Shown: positions 1 to 8,228 of the stretch, in pieces | How the letters are laid out: each line of letters begins with the position of its first letter | Position numbering within the stretch: position 1 is the first letter of the stretch | DNA from: an uncultured Prevotella sp. | Lineage (GTDB): Bacteria > Bacteroidota > Bacteroidia > Bacteroidales > Bacteroidaceae | Reading direction: 5' to 3' | DNA: 57,592 nucleotides | NCBI GenBank assembly: GCA_902491375.1 | Contig: CABUHE010000009.1 | Location: 1 to 57,592, forward strand | Program-made: the position numbers and the translations under genes | Notes under the pieces: generated by a model | What the model saw: only the letters and a program-made list of their open reading frames with translations | Databases searched by the model: none | What the model was told of the DNA's origin: nothing

Positions 1-125
1 GGAAAAACTAAATTTTCTCACTCCTACCGAAGCGTTTTTCAAAAATTTTCCGTAATGTTGCACTTGCTAGTTGACTCTGCCGGGCTGAAGCAGCCGGGGC
101 AACTTGTAAAAAACTTTGTTTTTCA

Positions 126-157
126 TTTGTCTTTGCACCAGCCTTTGCTTATCTTTG
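126..157 (+). promoter_or_regulatory. Bacteroidetes-type promoter of mtnN-luxS
   Basis: TTTG at 126-129 and TATCTTTG at 150-157 are separated by 20 nt, matching the Bacteroidetes housekeeping consensus TTTG-N19/20-TAnnTTTG. The mtnN start codon follows 23 nt downstream of the -7 box, so the leader is short. No riboswitch-like structure fits in this space. Confidence 0.7.
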
Positions 158-180
158 CATGCTAAAAACCAACAGTAAAG

Positions 181-864
181 ATGAAGATAGGAATTATCGT
201 AGCAATGGACAAGGAGCTGTTGCAGTTGAAGTCGGTTCTCGAAGACTCGACCGTTGAACGTCGCAACAACAAGGATTTTATTATAGGCAGCATATCCGGC
301 AAGGAAATAATCCTTCAGAAATGCGGTATAGGCAAGGTAAACTCTGCCGTAGGAGCTGTTGAGATGATTAACAACTACCATCCTGATCTGATAATATCTT
401 CAGGAGTTGCCGGCGGAGCCGACAGCCGCATGAACGTCTGCGATGTCGTTGTAGGTACAGAGTATCGCTATCACGACGCCTATTGTGGCGACGATTGCAG
501 TTTCGGTCAGATAATGGGAATGCCTGAAGCGTTTACTGCGCCGAAGCATCTGGTAGACAAGGCTGTGGCTGCATGCGAGGGTATGGCTGTACATACAGGA
601 CTGATAGCCAGCGGAGAATGGTTCGTAAATTCGCAGAACAAGATGCGTGCAATCATTGCACGATTTCCGGCTACGGTCGCGGTCGACATGGAGAGCTGCT
701 CTATCGCACAGACCTGCCATATCTATGGCGTGCCGTTCATCAGTTTCAGAATAATAAGCGATATTCCGCTGAAGGACAACAAGGCGTCGCAGTATTTCGA
801 CTTCTGGTCACGGTTGGCTGAAGGTTCGTTCAATGTTACACGCCGTTTTGTCGCTTCGTTATAA
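181..864 (+). CDS. mtnN: 5'-methylthioadenosine/S-adenosylhomocysteine nucleosidase
   Basis: A 227-residue cytosolic nucleosidase that removes adenine from S-adenosylhomocysteine and methylthioadenosine. The start MKIGIIVAMDKE places Glu at residue 12, the catalytic acid position of E. coli Pfs. The other family markers are visible: SSGVAGG around residue 73, the VDMES adenosine/ribose-binding motif around 169, and the SD of RIISDIPL (catalytic Asp) around 193. Length is normal for the family. It is followed 75 nt downstream by luxS in the same direction, which uses its product S-ribosylhomocysteine; the pair forms the activated methyl cycle and AI-2 branch. The nearest promoter is the match at 126-157. 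Confidence 0.95.
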   Translation: MKIGIIVAMDKELLQLKSVLEDSTVERRNNKDFIIGSISGKEIILQKCGIGKVNSAVGAVEMINNYHPDLIISSGVAGGADSRMNVCDVVVGTEYRYHDAYCGDDCSFGQIMGMPEAFTAPKHLVDKAVAACEGMAVHTGLIASGEWFVNSQNKMRAIIARFPATVAVDMESCSIAQTCHIYGVPFISFRIISDIPLKDNKASQYFDFWSRLAEGSFNVTRRFVASL

Positions 865-939
865 TATATTGGCGAATGATATACGGAATGATGTATCGTG
901 ATAACTTTCGCATTAAATTAACAGCAAAATTATAAACAG

Positions 940-1419
940 ATGAAAAAGATACCAAGTTTTACAATCAATCATGAACGTCTGCTGCGTGGCATATATGTTT
1001 CTCGCAAGGACGAGGTCGGAGGTGAGGTGGTAACCACGTTCGACATCCGTATGAAGGAGCCTAACCGCGAGCCGGTTTTGCATCCGGGCGCACTCCACAC
1101 AATAGAGCATCTGGCTGCGACATATCTGCGTAACGACCCCGAATGGAAAGACCGCATAGTTTATTGGGGCCCTATGGGCTGCCTTACGGGCAACTATCTG
1201 CTTGTGCGCGGTGACTTCGAGTCGGCTGACATCGTAGAGCTTATGCGCCGCACGTTCGCCTTTATCGCTGATTTTGATGGTGAAGTGCCTGGTGCCGCAC
1301 CCCGCGACTGCGGTAACTGGTTGCTGCACGACCTGCCCATGGCTCGCTGGGAGGCACGCAAGTTCTTGACCGAAGTACTCGAAAATATAAAGGATGAGAA
1401 TCTGAATTATCCGGCATGA
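940..1419 (+). CDS. luxS: S-ribosylhomocysteine lyase (AI-2 synthase)
   Basis: A 159-residue metalloenzyme that cleaves S-ribosylhomocysteine to homocysteine and DPD, the AI-2 precursor. The metal-binding HTIEH motif (HxxEH) lies around residue 52-56, the catalytic cysteine in GPMGCLTGNY around residue 83, and the third metal ligand Cys in DCGNW around residue 127. The sequence around the catalytic Cys differs from the usual GC(R/Q)TGFY: Leu replaces the polar residue and Asn replaces Phe. Metal and catalytic residues are intact, so it is probably active. It sits directly downstream of mtnN; a TAACTTTC sequence in the 75-nt gap might give some independent transcription. A strong hairpin follows at 1466-1521. 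Confidence 0.94.
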   Translation: MKKIPSFTINHERLLRGIYVSRKDEVGGEVVTTFDIRMKEPNREPVLHPGALHTIEHLAATYLRNDPEWKDRIVYWGPMGCLTGNYLLVRGDFESADIVELMRRTFAFIADFDGEVPGAAPRDCGNWLLHDLPMARWEARKFLTEVLENIKDENLNYPA

Positions 1420-1465
1420 CTTTTGTGTAGGCCGCGCGCATGCCGGCTTACTGACAGATAAACAG

Positions 1466-1521
1466 AAACCGGGAACATTGATGTTGATAATAATTTCAAC
1501 TTTTTCAATGTTCCCGGTTTT
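1466..1521. terminator. Bidirectional terminator between luxS and the MATE gene
   Basis: An inverted repeat pairs AAACCGGGAACATTGA with its complement TCAATGTTCCCGGTTTT, giving a stem of about 15 bp flanked by A-rich and T-rich ends. It lies between the convergent ends of luxS (plus) and the MATE gene (minus) and could serve both. Confidence 0.8.
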
Positions 1522-1533
1522 GTCTTTATGCAG

Positions 1534-2838
1534 TTAAGCGCGTTTCTTTAAATCAGCCTTATAGATAATTGTCTGCGCTACGCCACGGATAAACAGGTAT
1601 GAGATGAACGCAGCCCAAAGGCCGTGGTTGGCATAAGCTCCGCGCAGCGAGTAGTAAAGAATGAAGAATGTTACGGCTGCCGAGAACATGGACAGCAGCA
1701 TTCCGCGTGTCATTGTGCAGCCGATGAAGATGCCGTCCCACACGAAGGCTGCCATGCCTGCAAGCGGAATGGCCAGTGCCCAATAACGGTATGTGCCTGA
1801 AGCTGCCACGACAGAAGGTTCGTCGGTAAGCAGGGAGAGGAACGGGTCGCCTCCGAGTCCGTAGATAAGAGTGAAGACTATCGCCATGCCGAGTCCCCAA
1901 CGGAAGAGATGAGCTACCGTATCGGCAAGTGCCGAGGCGTTGCGCGCTCCGTAGTAACGTCCGCTCATGGCTTCGCCGGCGTATGCAAAGCCGTCCATGA
2001 CATAAGAGAACAGCAGGTAAAACTGTATCAGCAAGGTGTTTACGGCCAGTACGATGTTACCCTGACGTGAACCTGCCGATGTGAAGAACAGCATTACCGA
2101 CACCATGCAGAGAGTGCGGAGGAATATATCACGGTTGACGTTGAAGAAATGGATCATGGCTGAATGTCGCCATACTCCGTCCCAAGTGAAATACTTTTTC
2201 AGTCTGCCGTAATGCACTGCGCACAGCACTGCTGCCATTATGAAACCTGAATATTGTGCTATAAGTGTGCCGGTAGCCACGCCGACAACCTTCAGTCCGA
2301 ATCCGAACACGAGCAGTGTGCTTGCCGCAATATTGACAACATTCTGCACAATGGCGACAATCATCGGTGAGCGTGAGTTCTGCATGCCGATAAACCAGCC
2401 GGAAAAGCTGTACAGCCCGAGCATGGCCGGCGCTCCCCATATCAGTATGTTGAAGTATGTCGATGCAAGTTGTCTGACTTCGTCGGTAGGCTTCATTATG
2501 GTCATTGCTAATCCGCGTAGTGGTATTTGCAGGATTATCAGTGCCAGTGCAATGGCCATGGCTATTCCGAGAGAACGTGCCAGCATGCGCATAGTCTCGC
2601 CCAGGTCGCGACGGCCGAGCGATTGCGACGTCATTCCGCTGGTACCCATGCGCAGAAATCCGAAAATCCAGTAAATCACATTGAATGTCATGCCTCCTAC
2701 GGCAATGGCTCCGATATAAGCTGCTGAGCCAAGATGGCCGACAATAGCCACGTCGACCAAGCCCAGCAATGGAACTGTTATGTTGCTGACTATCGACGGT
2801 AGGGCAATTTTAAGTATCTGTTTGTTGCGGTTATCCAT
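1534..2838 (-). CDS. MATE family multidrug/organic cation exporter (DinF/NorM-like)
   Basis: A 434-residue polytopic inner-membrane protein, close to the usual 430-480 residues of MATE transporters, which expel cationic drugs or metabolites using Na+ or H+ gradients. It begins MDNRNKQILKIALPSIVSNIT, with the typical LPSIVSNITVPLLGLVDVAIVGHLG first helix (D and GHLG as in DinF-like members), and contains about twelve hydrophobic segments in two halves. The second half carries GSRQGNIVLAVNTLL and YRYWALAIPLAG, typical of the DinF subgroup. It ends at the shared terminator with luxS. A minus-strand TACCTTTG lies 13 nt upstream of the ATG. The substrate cannot be told from sequence. Confidence 0.9.
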   Translation of the reverse strand: MDNRNKQILKIALPSIVSNITVPLLGLVDVAIVGHLGSAAYIGAIAVGGMTFNVIYWIFGFLRMGTSGMTSQSLGRRDLGETMRMLARSLGIAMAIALALIILQIPLRGLAMTIMKPTDEVRQLASTYFNILIWGAPAMLGLYSFSGWFIGMQNSRSPMIVAIVQNVVNIAASTLLVFGFGLKVVGVATGTLIAQYSGFIMAAVLCAVHYGRLKKYFTWDGVWRHSAMIHFFNVNRDIFLRTLCMVSVMLFFTSAGSRQGNIVLAVNTLLIQFYLLFSYVMDGFAYAGEAMSGRYYGARNASALADTVAHLFRWGLGMAIVFTLIYGLGGDPFLSLLTDEPSVVAASGTYRYWALAIPLAGMAAFVWDGIFIGCTMTRGMLLSMFSAAVTFFILYYSLRGAYANHGLWAAFISYLFIRGVAQTIIYKADLKKRA

Positions 2839-2851
2839 GTTAATTGGTTGA

Positions 2852-2859
2852 CAAAGGTA
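2852..2859 (-). promoter_or_regulatory. -7 box upstream of the MATE gene
   Basis: Read on the minus strand this is TACCTTTG, a perfect TAnnTTTG -7 element. No good TTTG is found 19-20 nt further upstream, so the -33 part is weak. It lies only 13 nt from the start codon, implying a leader of a few nucleotides. Confidence 0.45.
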
Positions 2860-3070
2860 ATACTTTAATTCAAAAGAAGGTCTGCTTTAGCTTGAAATTT
2901 GTTGTTTTTATTCAATTCTTTATATATCTGCTTATATAATAATGTTCGTACCTTTTTATATTATAACTACAATGCTTGGAATCGTTATTTTTATGTCTAA
3001 TTTTATAATACATTTTGATTTTTCTTGTTATTTTATTTTTACAAATGTTAAGTAGAAAATCAAGATTTTA
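2860..3070. other. AT-rich spacer between divergent MATE and lipoprotein genes
   Basis: Part of a 355-nt non-coding stretch (2839-3193). Apart from the minus-strand -7 box at 2852 and the plus-strand promoter at 3071-3102 it is simple AT-rich sequence, and I see no gene, repeat or stable hairpin. Confidence 0.6.
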
Positions 3071-3102
3071 TTTGTTTGTTTAAAATAAATTTGATACCTT
3101 TG
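3071..3102 (+). promoter_or_regulatory. Bacteroidetes-type promoter of the coiled-coil lipoprotein gene
   Basis: TTTG at 3071-3074, a 20-nt spacer, and TACCTTTG at 3095-3102. The gene starts at 3194, leaving an AU-rich leader of about 85 nt, the kind often seen at highly expressed Bacteroidetes surface-protein genes. Confidence 0.75.
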
Positions 3103-3193
3103 CGCCAAAGTTGTATAGATTTTTAAATAGAAAAAGGGATTTAAACTAGATATTTTTAATTAATATTGAGTAATAACTTAAACAAAATGTCAA

Positions 3194-5623
3194 ATGAAAA
3201 AGAAAATTATTAATGTGTTTCTGATGGCGCTTATATCGTTAGTTGCCGTCGGAACCGTAGTTTCTTGTAAAGACTATGAGGAGGATAACTACTCAGAGCT
3301 GAACGGGAAATTTACGAATCTGAATCAGCAGTTGCAAGACAGGGTTGATGCTCTTGAGGCTGCAAGGGACAAGATGCAAGGTGAGCTTGACCAGCTGAAG
3401 AATGATTATGCAGCAGGAGATGAAGCTCTCAAAAATCGTATAGATAATCTTGAAATCTTGATTGAACAACTTCAGCAGACTATCGATGAACTTAAGAGCT
3501 GTAACTGTGAAGAAGAGATCTCAAAGTTGTGGATAGCTATAAACGAGGCTGATGGTCGATTAGAAGCACTGGAAGACTTATATGAGAAGTTGGGCGGCGA
3601 GCTTGATATTGTTACAGAGAACAAGGACAAATGGTCACAGGCTGTTGAAGATGCTGCCTCAGCATTGCAGCTTGCAAAACTTGACTCTATAAGACTTGAC
3701 AGCTTAGGAGGTGATCTTGCAGACTATGACAAGATGAGAGATGCTTTGGCTGAGTCTTTGAAAGATGCTAACGGCAACTGGATGACTCTTGAGGAATATA
3801 TCGAGAGCCAGGGACTTGTTACAGCTGATGATATTAAGAACTTCGTAACAGACGAGACTCTTCAGAGTGAGCTTGAGAAATTCCAGAGCCAGATTGATGA
3901 TCTTGCTAGTAAACTGGAAACTTTGAATACTGAAATCAATACAAAATTTGGTCTGATTCAGAATTCACTTAACAAATACGTATCAAGCGTATTGATCCAG
4001 GGCACTGACAATCCTGTATTCGGCTCATTCGCATTCCCGGCAAACATAACAAGTAATGTACTTGCTGCTTATTATGGAGATGTTAAGGATTTGAGATTCC
4101 CTACTAATGAGACTTATAATTATGTAGATGCTACTAATGCACTTACAGCTGCTGATTTGAAAGAGCTTGGTGTAACTGCTGCTAATCAGTTCTTCTACAA
4201 TGGCCGAGTTGTTGGTCACCTGCAGGCTGACGGAAATGTTGCAGCTGGAAACGCTGGAACTCTTTATGTTACTGTAAACCCGAATACTGTTAATGCAGAG
4301 GGTGCTACTCCTGTACTTGTAAATAGCCAGGATGCTCAGTCTGGCGTTATGCTGTCAGAACTGAAGAAGTCAGACAAAGTTCTGAATTTCGGTTATACAA
4401 GAGCAGCTAACAACGGTTTCTATGAGGCTGCTGCAACAGTTACTCCTGGTGTCGTAGAAAGCGTATCACCGAGAATCTCTTATAGTGATTTAAGTGGATT
4501 GAAGGACAAGGTTAAGGAAGCAGTTAATGCTGTACGTAATAAAGGTAATGTTGATGTAACAGGCCTTATCTATTCTGTTTATTCAATCAGCTCTAATATC
4601 CTTGATGCACAGGCTGTTAAGTTCCCATGGAGCGACACAGATATTTATGGTAATACTGTAGAGCGTGCTACTTATTCTCAGTACTCACTCGCTGCAACAG
4701 CAGTTCATCCTCTGTCTTACGGCTTTGCTTACGGTCTCCACTATGATGAGTTCCCTGGAATCAACAAGATTGAGGACATCATCGGTGGTATCTTTGACAA
4801 GATTGAAGATGCAATACCAAATGTAGATGTTGACGATTTAAACATACATATTGAAATCGAAGACTTCGTGTTCGACCCGGTAGAGTTGGAAGACGGAAGT
4901 GTTGTGGTTAATGTTGATATTTTGGATGAAGAAACAGGTAAGCACTATACACAGACTATTGACATCACTGACAAGGTTGAGGAAGCTGTAAACGAAGCTC
5001 TTGGCAGTGCAGCCGGAGACGTTTCCGCCTATATTAAGGATGTTGTTGACCAGCTGAACGAGCAGGTTGCCCAGATTAATGACATCATCGACCAGCTCCG
5101 CGACATCAACGAGATTGGCAACAAGCTGGATGAAATCGAGGACAAGATTTACGACTACCTCAGCAAAGGTGAGAATCTTCTTCTCAAGTTTGTCAACAAT
5201 GCTAACAACCTGCTCCAGCCTATGATGTTGGCTAAGACAGCAGATAGCTATGTTGTTCTGAGCCGTTCAGTAAGTGCTCCTACTAAGTTCAGAGCTGCAA
5301 GCATGACATCTGACGGTATCATTCTTCGTCCTACTTCTTACTCAGCTGAAGTTCTTGCTCCTGCATTCAAGAAGTTCGTTGGTGTAGCTAATGTTTACAA
5401 GGATGGCAAGAGCGCACAGGGTGGTGATGCTAACTGCCAGGCTGCTCTTAAGGATGCAAACAGTTCAAGCGAAGGCTTCTGTACTGTACAGGAAGGCGAT
5501 TGGAATAAGGCTCAGTTCAAAGTTAGCTCTCAGTATAAGGGCTATGTTTTCGAGATCGTTTACACTGCTGCCGACTATAGTGGTAAGATTGTGGTTAAGA
5601 GATTCTATATCGAACTTGTATAA
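3194..5623 (+). CDS. Large coiled-coil lipoprotein, probably cell-surface
   Basis: An 809-residue protein with a lipoprotein signal peptide: a hydrophobic stretch after MKKK ends in the lipobox TVVSC at about residue 25, followed by KDYEEDN, an acidic tail like those of Bacteroidetes surface lipoproteins. Residues about 35-130 form heptad-rich coiled coil (LNQQLQDRVDALEAARDK and following), with a CNC pair near residue 103. A further acidic coiled-coil segment lies near residues 600-660, and the C-terminal 140 residues are probably beta-rich. I do not recognise a named family. Codon use is biased and regular, suggesting high expression. The OmpA-like gene follows 100 nt downstream, so the two may assemble together at the outer membrane. 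An out-of-frame 8-codon ORF (3187-3213) overlaps the start. Confidence 0.85.
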   Translation: MKKKIINVFLMALISLVAVGTVVSCKDYEEDNYSELNGKFTNLNQQLQDRVDALEAARDKMQGELDQLKNDYAAGDEALKNRIDNLEILIEQLQQTIDELKSCNCEEEISKLWIAINEADGRLEALEDLYEKLGGELDIVTENKDKWSQAVEDAASALQLAKLDSIRLDSLGGDLADYDKMRDALAESLKDANGNWMTLEEYIESQGLVTADDIKNFVTDETLQSELEKFQSQIDDLASKLETLNTEINTKFGLIQNSLNKYVSSVLIQGTDNPVFGSFAFPANITSNVLAAYYGDVKDLRFPTNETYNYVDATNALTAADLKELGVTAANQFFYNGRVVGHLQADGNVAAGNAGTLYVTVNPNTVNAEGATPVLVNSQDAQSGVMLSELKKSDKVLNFGYTRAANNGFYEAAATVTPGVVESVSPRISYSDLSGLKDKVKEAVNAVRNKGNVDVTGLIYSVYSISSNILDAQAVKFPWSDTDIYGNTVERATYSQYSLAATAVHPLSYGFAYGLHYDEFPGINKIEDIIGGIFDKIEDAIPNVDVDDLNIHIEIEDFVFDPVELEDGSVVVNVDILDEETGKHYTQTIDITDKVEEAVNEALGSAAGDVSAYIKDVVDQLNEQVAQINDIIDQLRDINEIGNKLDEIEDKIYDYLSKGENLLLKFVNNANNLLQPMMLAKTADSYVVLSRSVSAPTKFRAASMTSDGIILRPTSYSAEVLAPAFKKFVGVANVYKDGKSAQGGDANCQAALKDANSSSEGFCTVQEGDWNKAQFKVSSQYKGYVFEIVYTAADYSGKIVVKRFYIELV

Positions 5624-5646
5624 ATTTAACCGTCAAATAATATAAA

Positions 5647-5693
5647 TCGGGACGATGGCCTTATGGTTCGTCTGTAAGGTCATCAACCCTCGA
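5647..5693 (+). other. Intercistronic hairpin between lipoprotein and OmpA-like genes
   Basis: GATGGCCTTA and TAAGGTCATC pair across an 11-nt loop, with additional outer pairing of TCGGG to CCCTCGA. No T-run follows, so it looks more like an mRNA processing or stability element, or a leaky terminator, than a strong terminator. Confidence 0.45.
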
Positions 5694-5723
5694 TTAATAA
5701 AAGAACTTTAAAAATATAAAATT

Positions 5724-6848
5724 ATGAAATTCAATAAAACTTTGATTTTGACGGGTCTGTTGGCTTTGGGAGGTCTTACGGCTTCAGCCCAGGAACAGCA
5801 GGAAAAGACTGAAAATGTTTTCAACCCGCATTGGTATATTGAGGTTCAGCCGCTTGGCATGCAGTACACTCTTGGTGAGGTGTCTTTCGGCGATCTCTTG
5901 TCATACAACCTGCAGGTAGCAGGTGGATATAACTTCAATCCTGTTATTGGTGCACGTCTCTCTTTTAATATGTTCCAGAGTAAAGCTGGATGGGAGATGG
6001 ACGGTCAGGAACTGAAGTGGAAGTGGAATTATGTAGCTCCAATGGTTGACGTAACAGCTAACCTCTCAAACTTGTTCTGTGGTTACAATCCTACACGTCT
6101 GTTTAACTTCAGCGTATTTGCTGGAATAGGAATGAACATTGGCTTCGGTAATGATGAGGCTGCTGACGCTAAGGCTGCTTTGAATAATTATTATGGCACT
6201 GACGCAGGTAACCTGGCTTATCTGTGGGATGGAACAAAAGTTCGTTTCGCTGGTCGTGCAGGTGTAAAGGGCGACTTCCGCATCAACGACAACTTCAGCG
6301 TTGGTCTGGAACTTCAGGCTACAACACTTAGCGATCACTACAACTCAAAACGTGCCGGCAACTCTGACTGGTATTTCAACGCTCTTGTAGGTGTTAAGTA
6401 CAACTTCGGTAAGACTTACACAACCCGTAAGGTTAAACCAGCTCTTCCTCCTGAGCGTGTCGTAGAGCGTGTTGTAGAGAAAGTTGTTGAGAAACCAACT
6501 ACTACACAGGCTGCAGCTGTACGTGAGCCGATGCGTCGTGACGTATTCTTCATTATTAACAGCACAAAGATCAGTGATACTGAGCAGCTCAAGGTTAAGG
6601 AGATTGCTGATTATCTGAAGAAATATCCGGAGGCTAAGGTTGAAATTACAGGTTACTCAGATAAGGGTACAGGAAACTCTACAATCAACAAGCGTCTCTC
6701 TGGCAAGCGTGCTGAGGCTGTTAAGAATGCTCTTGTTAATGATTTCGGAATTTCATCTTCACGCATCTCAACTGAGAGTAAGGGTGATACAGTTCAGCCG
6801 TTTGAGAAGAATAACCTCAACCGTGTAAGTATCTGTATAGCAAAATAA
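5724..6848 (+). CDS. OmpA family outer-membrane protein (barrel plus OmpA_C)
   Basis: A 374-residue protein with a signal peptide ending ASAQ (about residue 22), an N-terminal beta-barrel domain to about residue 235, a Val/Glu/Lys-rich linker (VVERVVEKVVEKP), and a C-terminal OmpA-like peptidoglycan-binding domain from about residue 275. In that domain the conserved Asp of TGYSDKGTGN and the Arg of NLNRVSI, which in OmpA family proteins contact diaminopimelate, are present. It anchors the outer membrane to the cell wall. It follows the coiled-coil lipoprotein gene in the same direction and is followed by a terminator. The gene at 11609 has the same architecture and is a paralogue. Confidence 0.9.
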   Translation: MKFNKTLILTGLLALGGLTASAQEQQEKTENVFNPHWYIEVQPLGMQYTLGEVSFGDLLSYNLQVAGGYNFNPVIGARLSFNMFQSKAGWEMDGQELKWKWNYVAPMVDVTANLSNLFCGYNPTRLFNFSVFAGIGMNIGFGNDEAADAKAALNNYYGTDAGNLAYLWDGTKVRFAGRAGVKGDFRINDNFSVGLELQATTLSDHYNSKRAGNSDWYFNALVGVKYNFGKTYTTRKVKPALPPERVVERVVEKVVEKPTTTQAAAVREPMRRDVFFIINSTKISDTEQLKVKEIADYLKKYPEAKVEITGYSDKGTGNSTINKRLSGKRAEAVKNALVNDFGISSSRISTESKGDTVQPFEKNNLNRVSICIAK

Positions 6849-6898
6849 CGCAAGTGTGTGTTAATTTAAGCTTATCACATATTGCTTTATGATAAAAT

Positions 6899-6946
6899 AA
6901 CTCTGTTCCGTGCTTATTGTTTTAATGGGTGCGGGCAGAGTTTTTT
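6899..6946 (+). terminator. Intrinsic terminator after the OmpA-like gene
   Basis: AACTCTG pairs with CAGAGTT, extended by imperfect pairing of the adjoining GC-rich bases across an AT-rich loop, and is followed directly by TTTTTT. It lies 50 nt after the stop codon. Confidence 0.75.
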
Positions 6947-7019
6947 AGTGTTTTCATTAGGTTTTAGTCTTTTTCCGTTAGATTGAATTTTATTTATTTA
7001 ATTAAGGATTGTAATTGAG

Positions 7020-8144
7020 ATGATAAAAAAAATATTTTTCACGTTAACTATGTTAGCAACCGCTGGTGTGTCTTTTGCTCAGACCATCGCCAATGGTTAT
7101 TACAGATTCCAGAATCAGGCCACAGGCCGTTATATTGTTGTAGTTGATAATAGAGGAAGTGTTGATATTTTCTCTACTTCAGCAGATTTAGGAGCAGTTC
7201 ATACTTTCAGCGATTTTGAGGGCAACGTTGTATCTAATCCTGGTTCGGTTATTTATGCGAAGGCTGTTGGTGACGGCTACGATTTGCAGTCGCAGGGCGC
7301 ATCAACATACGATATGGTTGGCTACTATCTACGCATCAGAGAAACGCGTGACAACGACAATACTTATTGGGCCTATGCAACCAAGTCTGGAATGACTCAA
7401 TACATTAACGATGCTGTTTTTGAAACAGATGAAGGCATGGTCGGTACAAACGACAGTCGTGGCCGTAAGTGGTACATCCTGCCGATAGATGCAGGCAGCG
7501 ACAATTATTTTGGTGTGCGTCCTTCTTGTGAGGTTAGCGGTAAATATTATCAGCCGTTCTTTGCTGATTTCCCCTTCACATTCTATTCAGAAGGCATGAA
7601 AGCATATTATGTTACAAAATATGCTGAAGGAATGGCTGTACTGAAGGAATACACAGGTGGAACAATGCCTGCCAATATGCCGATGATTATCGAGTGCACC
7701 TCTTCTGAGCCGACAGGTAACAGACTTAACCTGCTGACTGATTCACCGGCTGTTGCTTCTGACAACATTCTTTCTGGTACATACTTTAACAATTCATGGC
7801 CCACAGACCATATCAACCGTGTGGCTAACGACCCTGAGACAACAAGACTTCTCGGAGTAACATCAACAGGTAAGCTTGGTTTTGTTAAGAAGACTGATGT
7901 TGACTATGTTCCGGCAAATACAGCTTACCTTAAAGTAACTCCAGGAACAGCTGATGAGCTTCGTCTTGTAAGTGAAGAAGATTTTACTGCAGGTGTTGAT
8001 GAGATCATGGTAAACGGCAATGCCAATACACCTGACGGTATTTACACACTTACAGGTGTAAAGGTTGCTGAAGGCAAATCTATTCCAGCTAATCTTCCTG
8101 CCGGTGTTTATATTTCAGGTGGCAAGAAGTTTGTAGTTAAGTAA
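7020..8144 (+). CDS. Secreted protein with a Prevotella-type C-terminal sorting-like tail
   Basis: A 374-residue protein beginning MIKKIFFTLTMLATAG with signal-peptide cleavage near SFAQ (about residue 21). The first part, GYYRFQNQATGRYIVV, resembles the opening strand of ricin-type beta-trefoil or lectin-like modules, but I cannot name a family. The last 45 residues (PDGIYTLTGVKV, then LPAGVYISGGKKFVVK) match the short C-terminal element common on Prevotella exported proteins, where it is thought to act like a type IX sorting or anchoring signal. A T9SS-type protein, PorE, is encoded in this window. No promoter match stands out upstream; a bidirectional hairpin follows at 8167-8210. Confidence 0.8.
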   Translation: MIKKIFFTLTMLATAGVSFAQTIANGYYRFQNQATGRYIVVVDNRGSVDIFSTSADLGAVHTFSDFEGNVVSNPGSVIYAKAVGDGYDLQSQGASTYDMVGYYLRIRETRDNDNTYWAYATKSGMTQYINDAVFETDEGMVGTNDSRGRKWYILPIDAGSDNYFGVRPSCEVSGKYYQPFFADFPFTFYSEGMKAYYVTKYAEGMAVLKEYTGGTMPANMPMIIECTSSEPTGNRLNLLTDSPAVASDNILSGTYFNNSWPTDHINRVANDPETTRLLGVTSTGKLGFVKKTDVDYVPANTAYLKVTPGTADELRLVSEEDFTAGVDEIMVNGNANTPDGIYTLTGVKVAEGKSIPANLPAGVYISGGKKFVVK

Positions 8145-8166
8145 TTTGACATTATTGATTTATATA

Positions 8167-8210
8167 AAAAAAGCTCCCTGGCACTGATAAAATAGTGCCA
8201 GGGAGCTTTT
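8167..8210. terminator. Bidirectional terminator between the secreted protein gene and clpB
   Basis: A perfect inverted repeat AAAAGCTCCCTGGCAC / GTGCCAGGGAGCTTTT with a loop of about 10 nt. A- and T-runs at either end make it a terminator for both convergent genes. Confidence 0.9.
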
Positions 8211-8228
8211 ACAATTATGGGTTTAATG

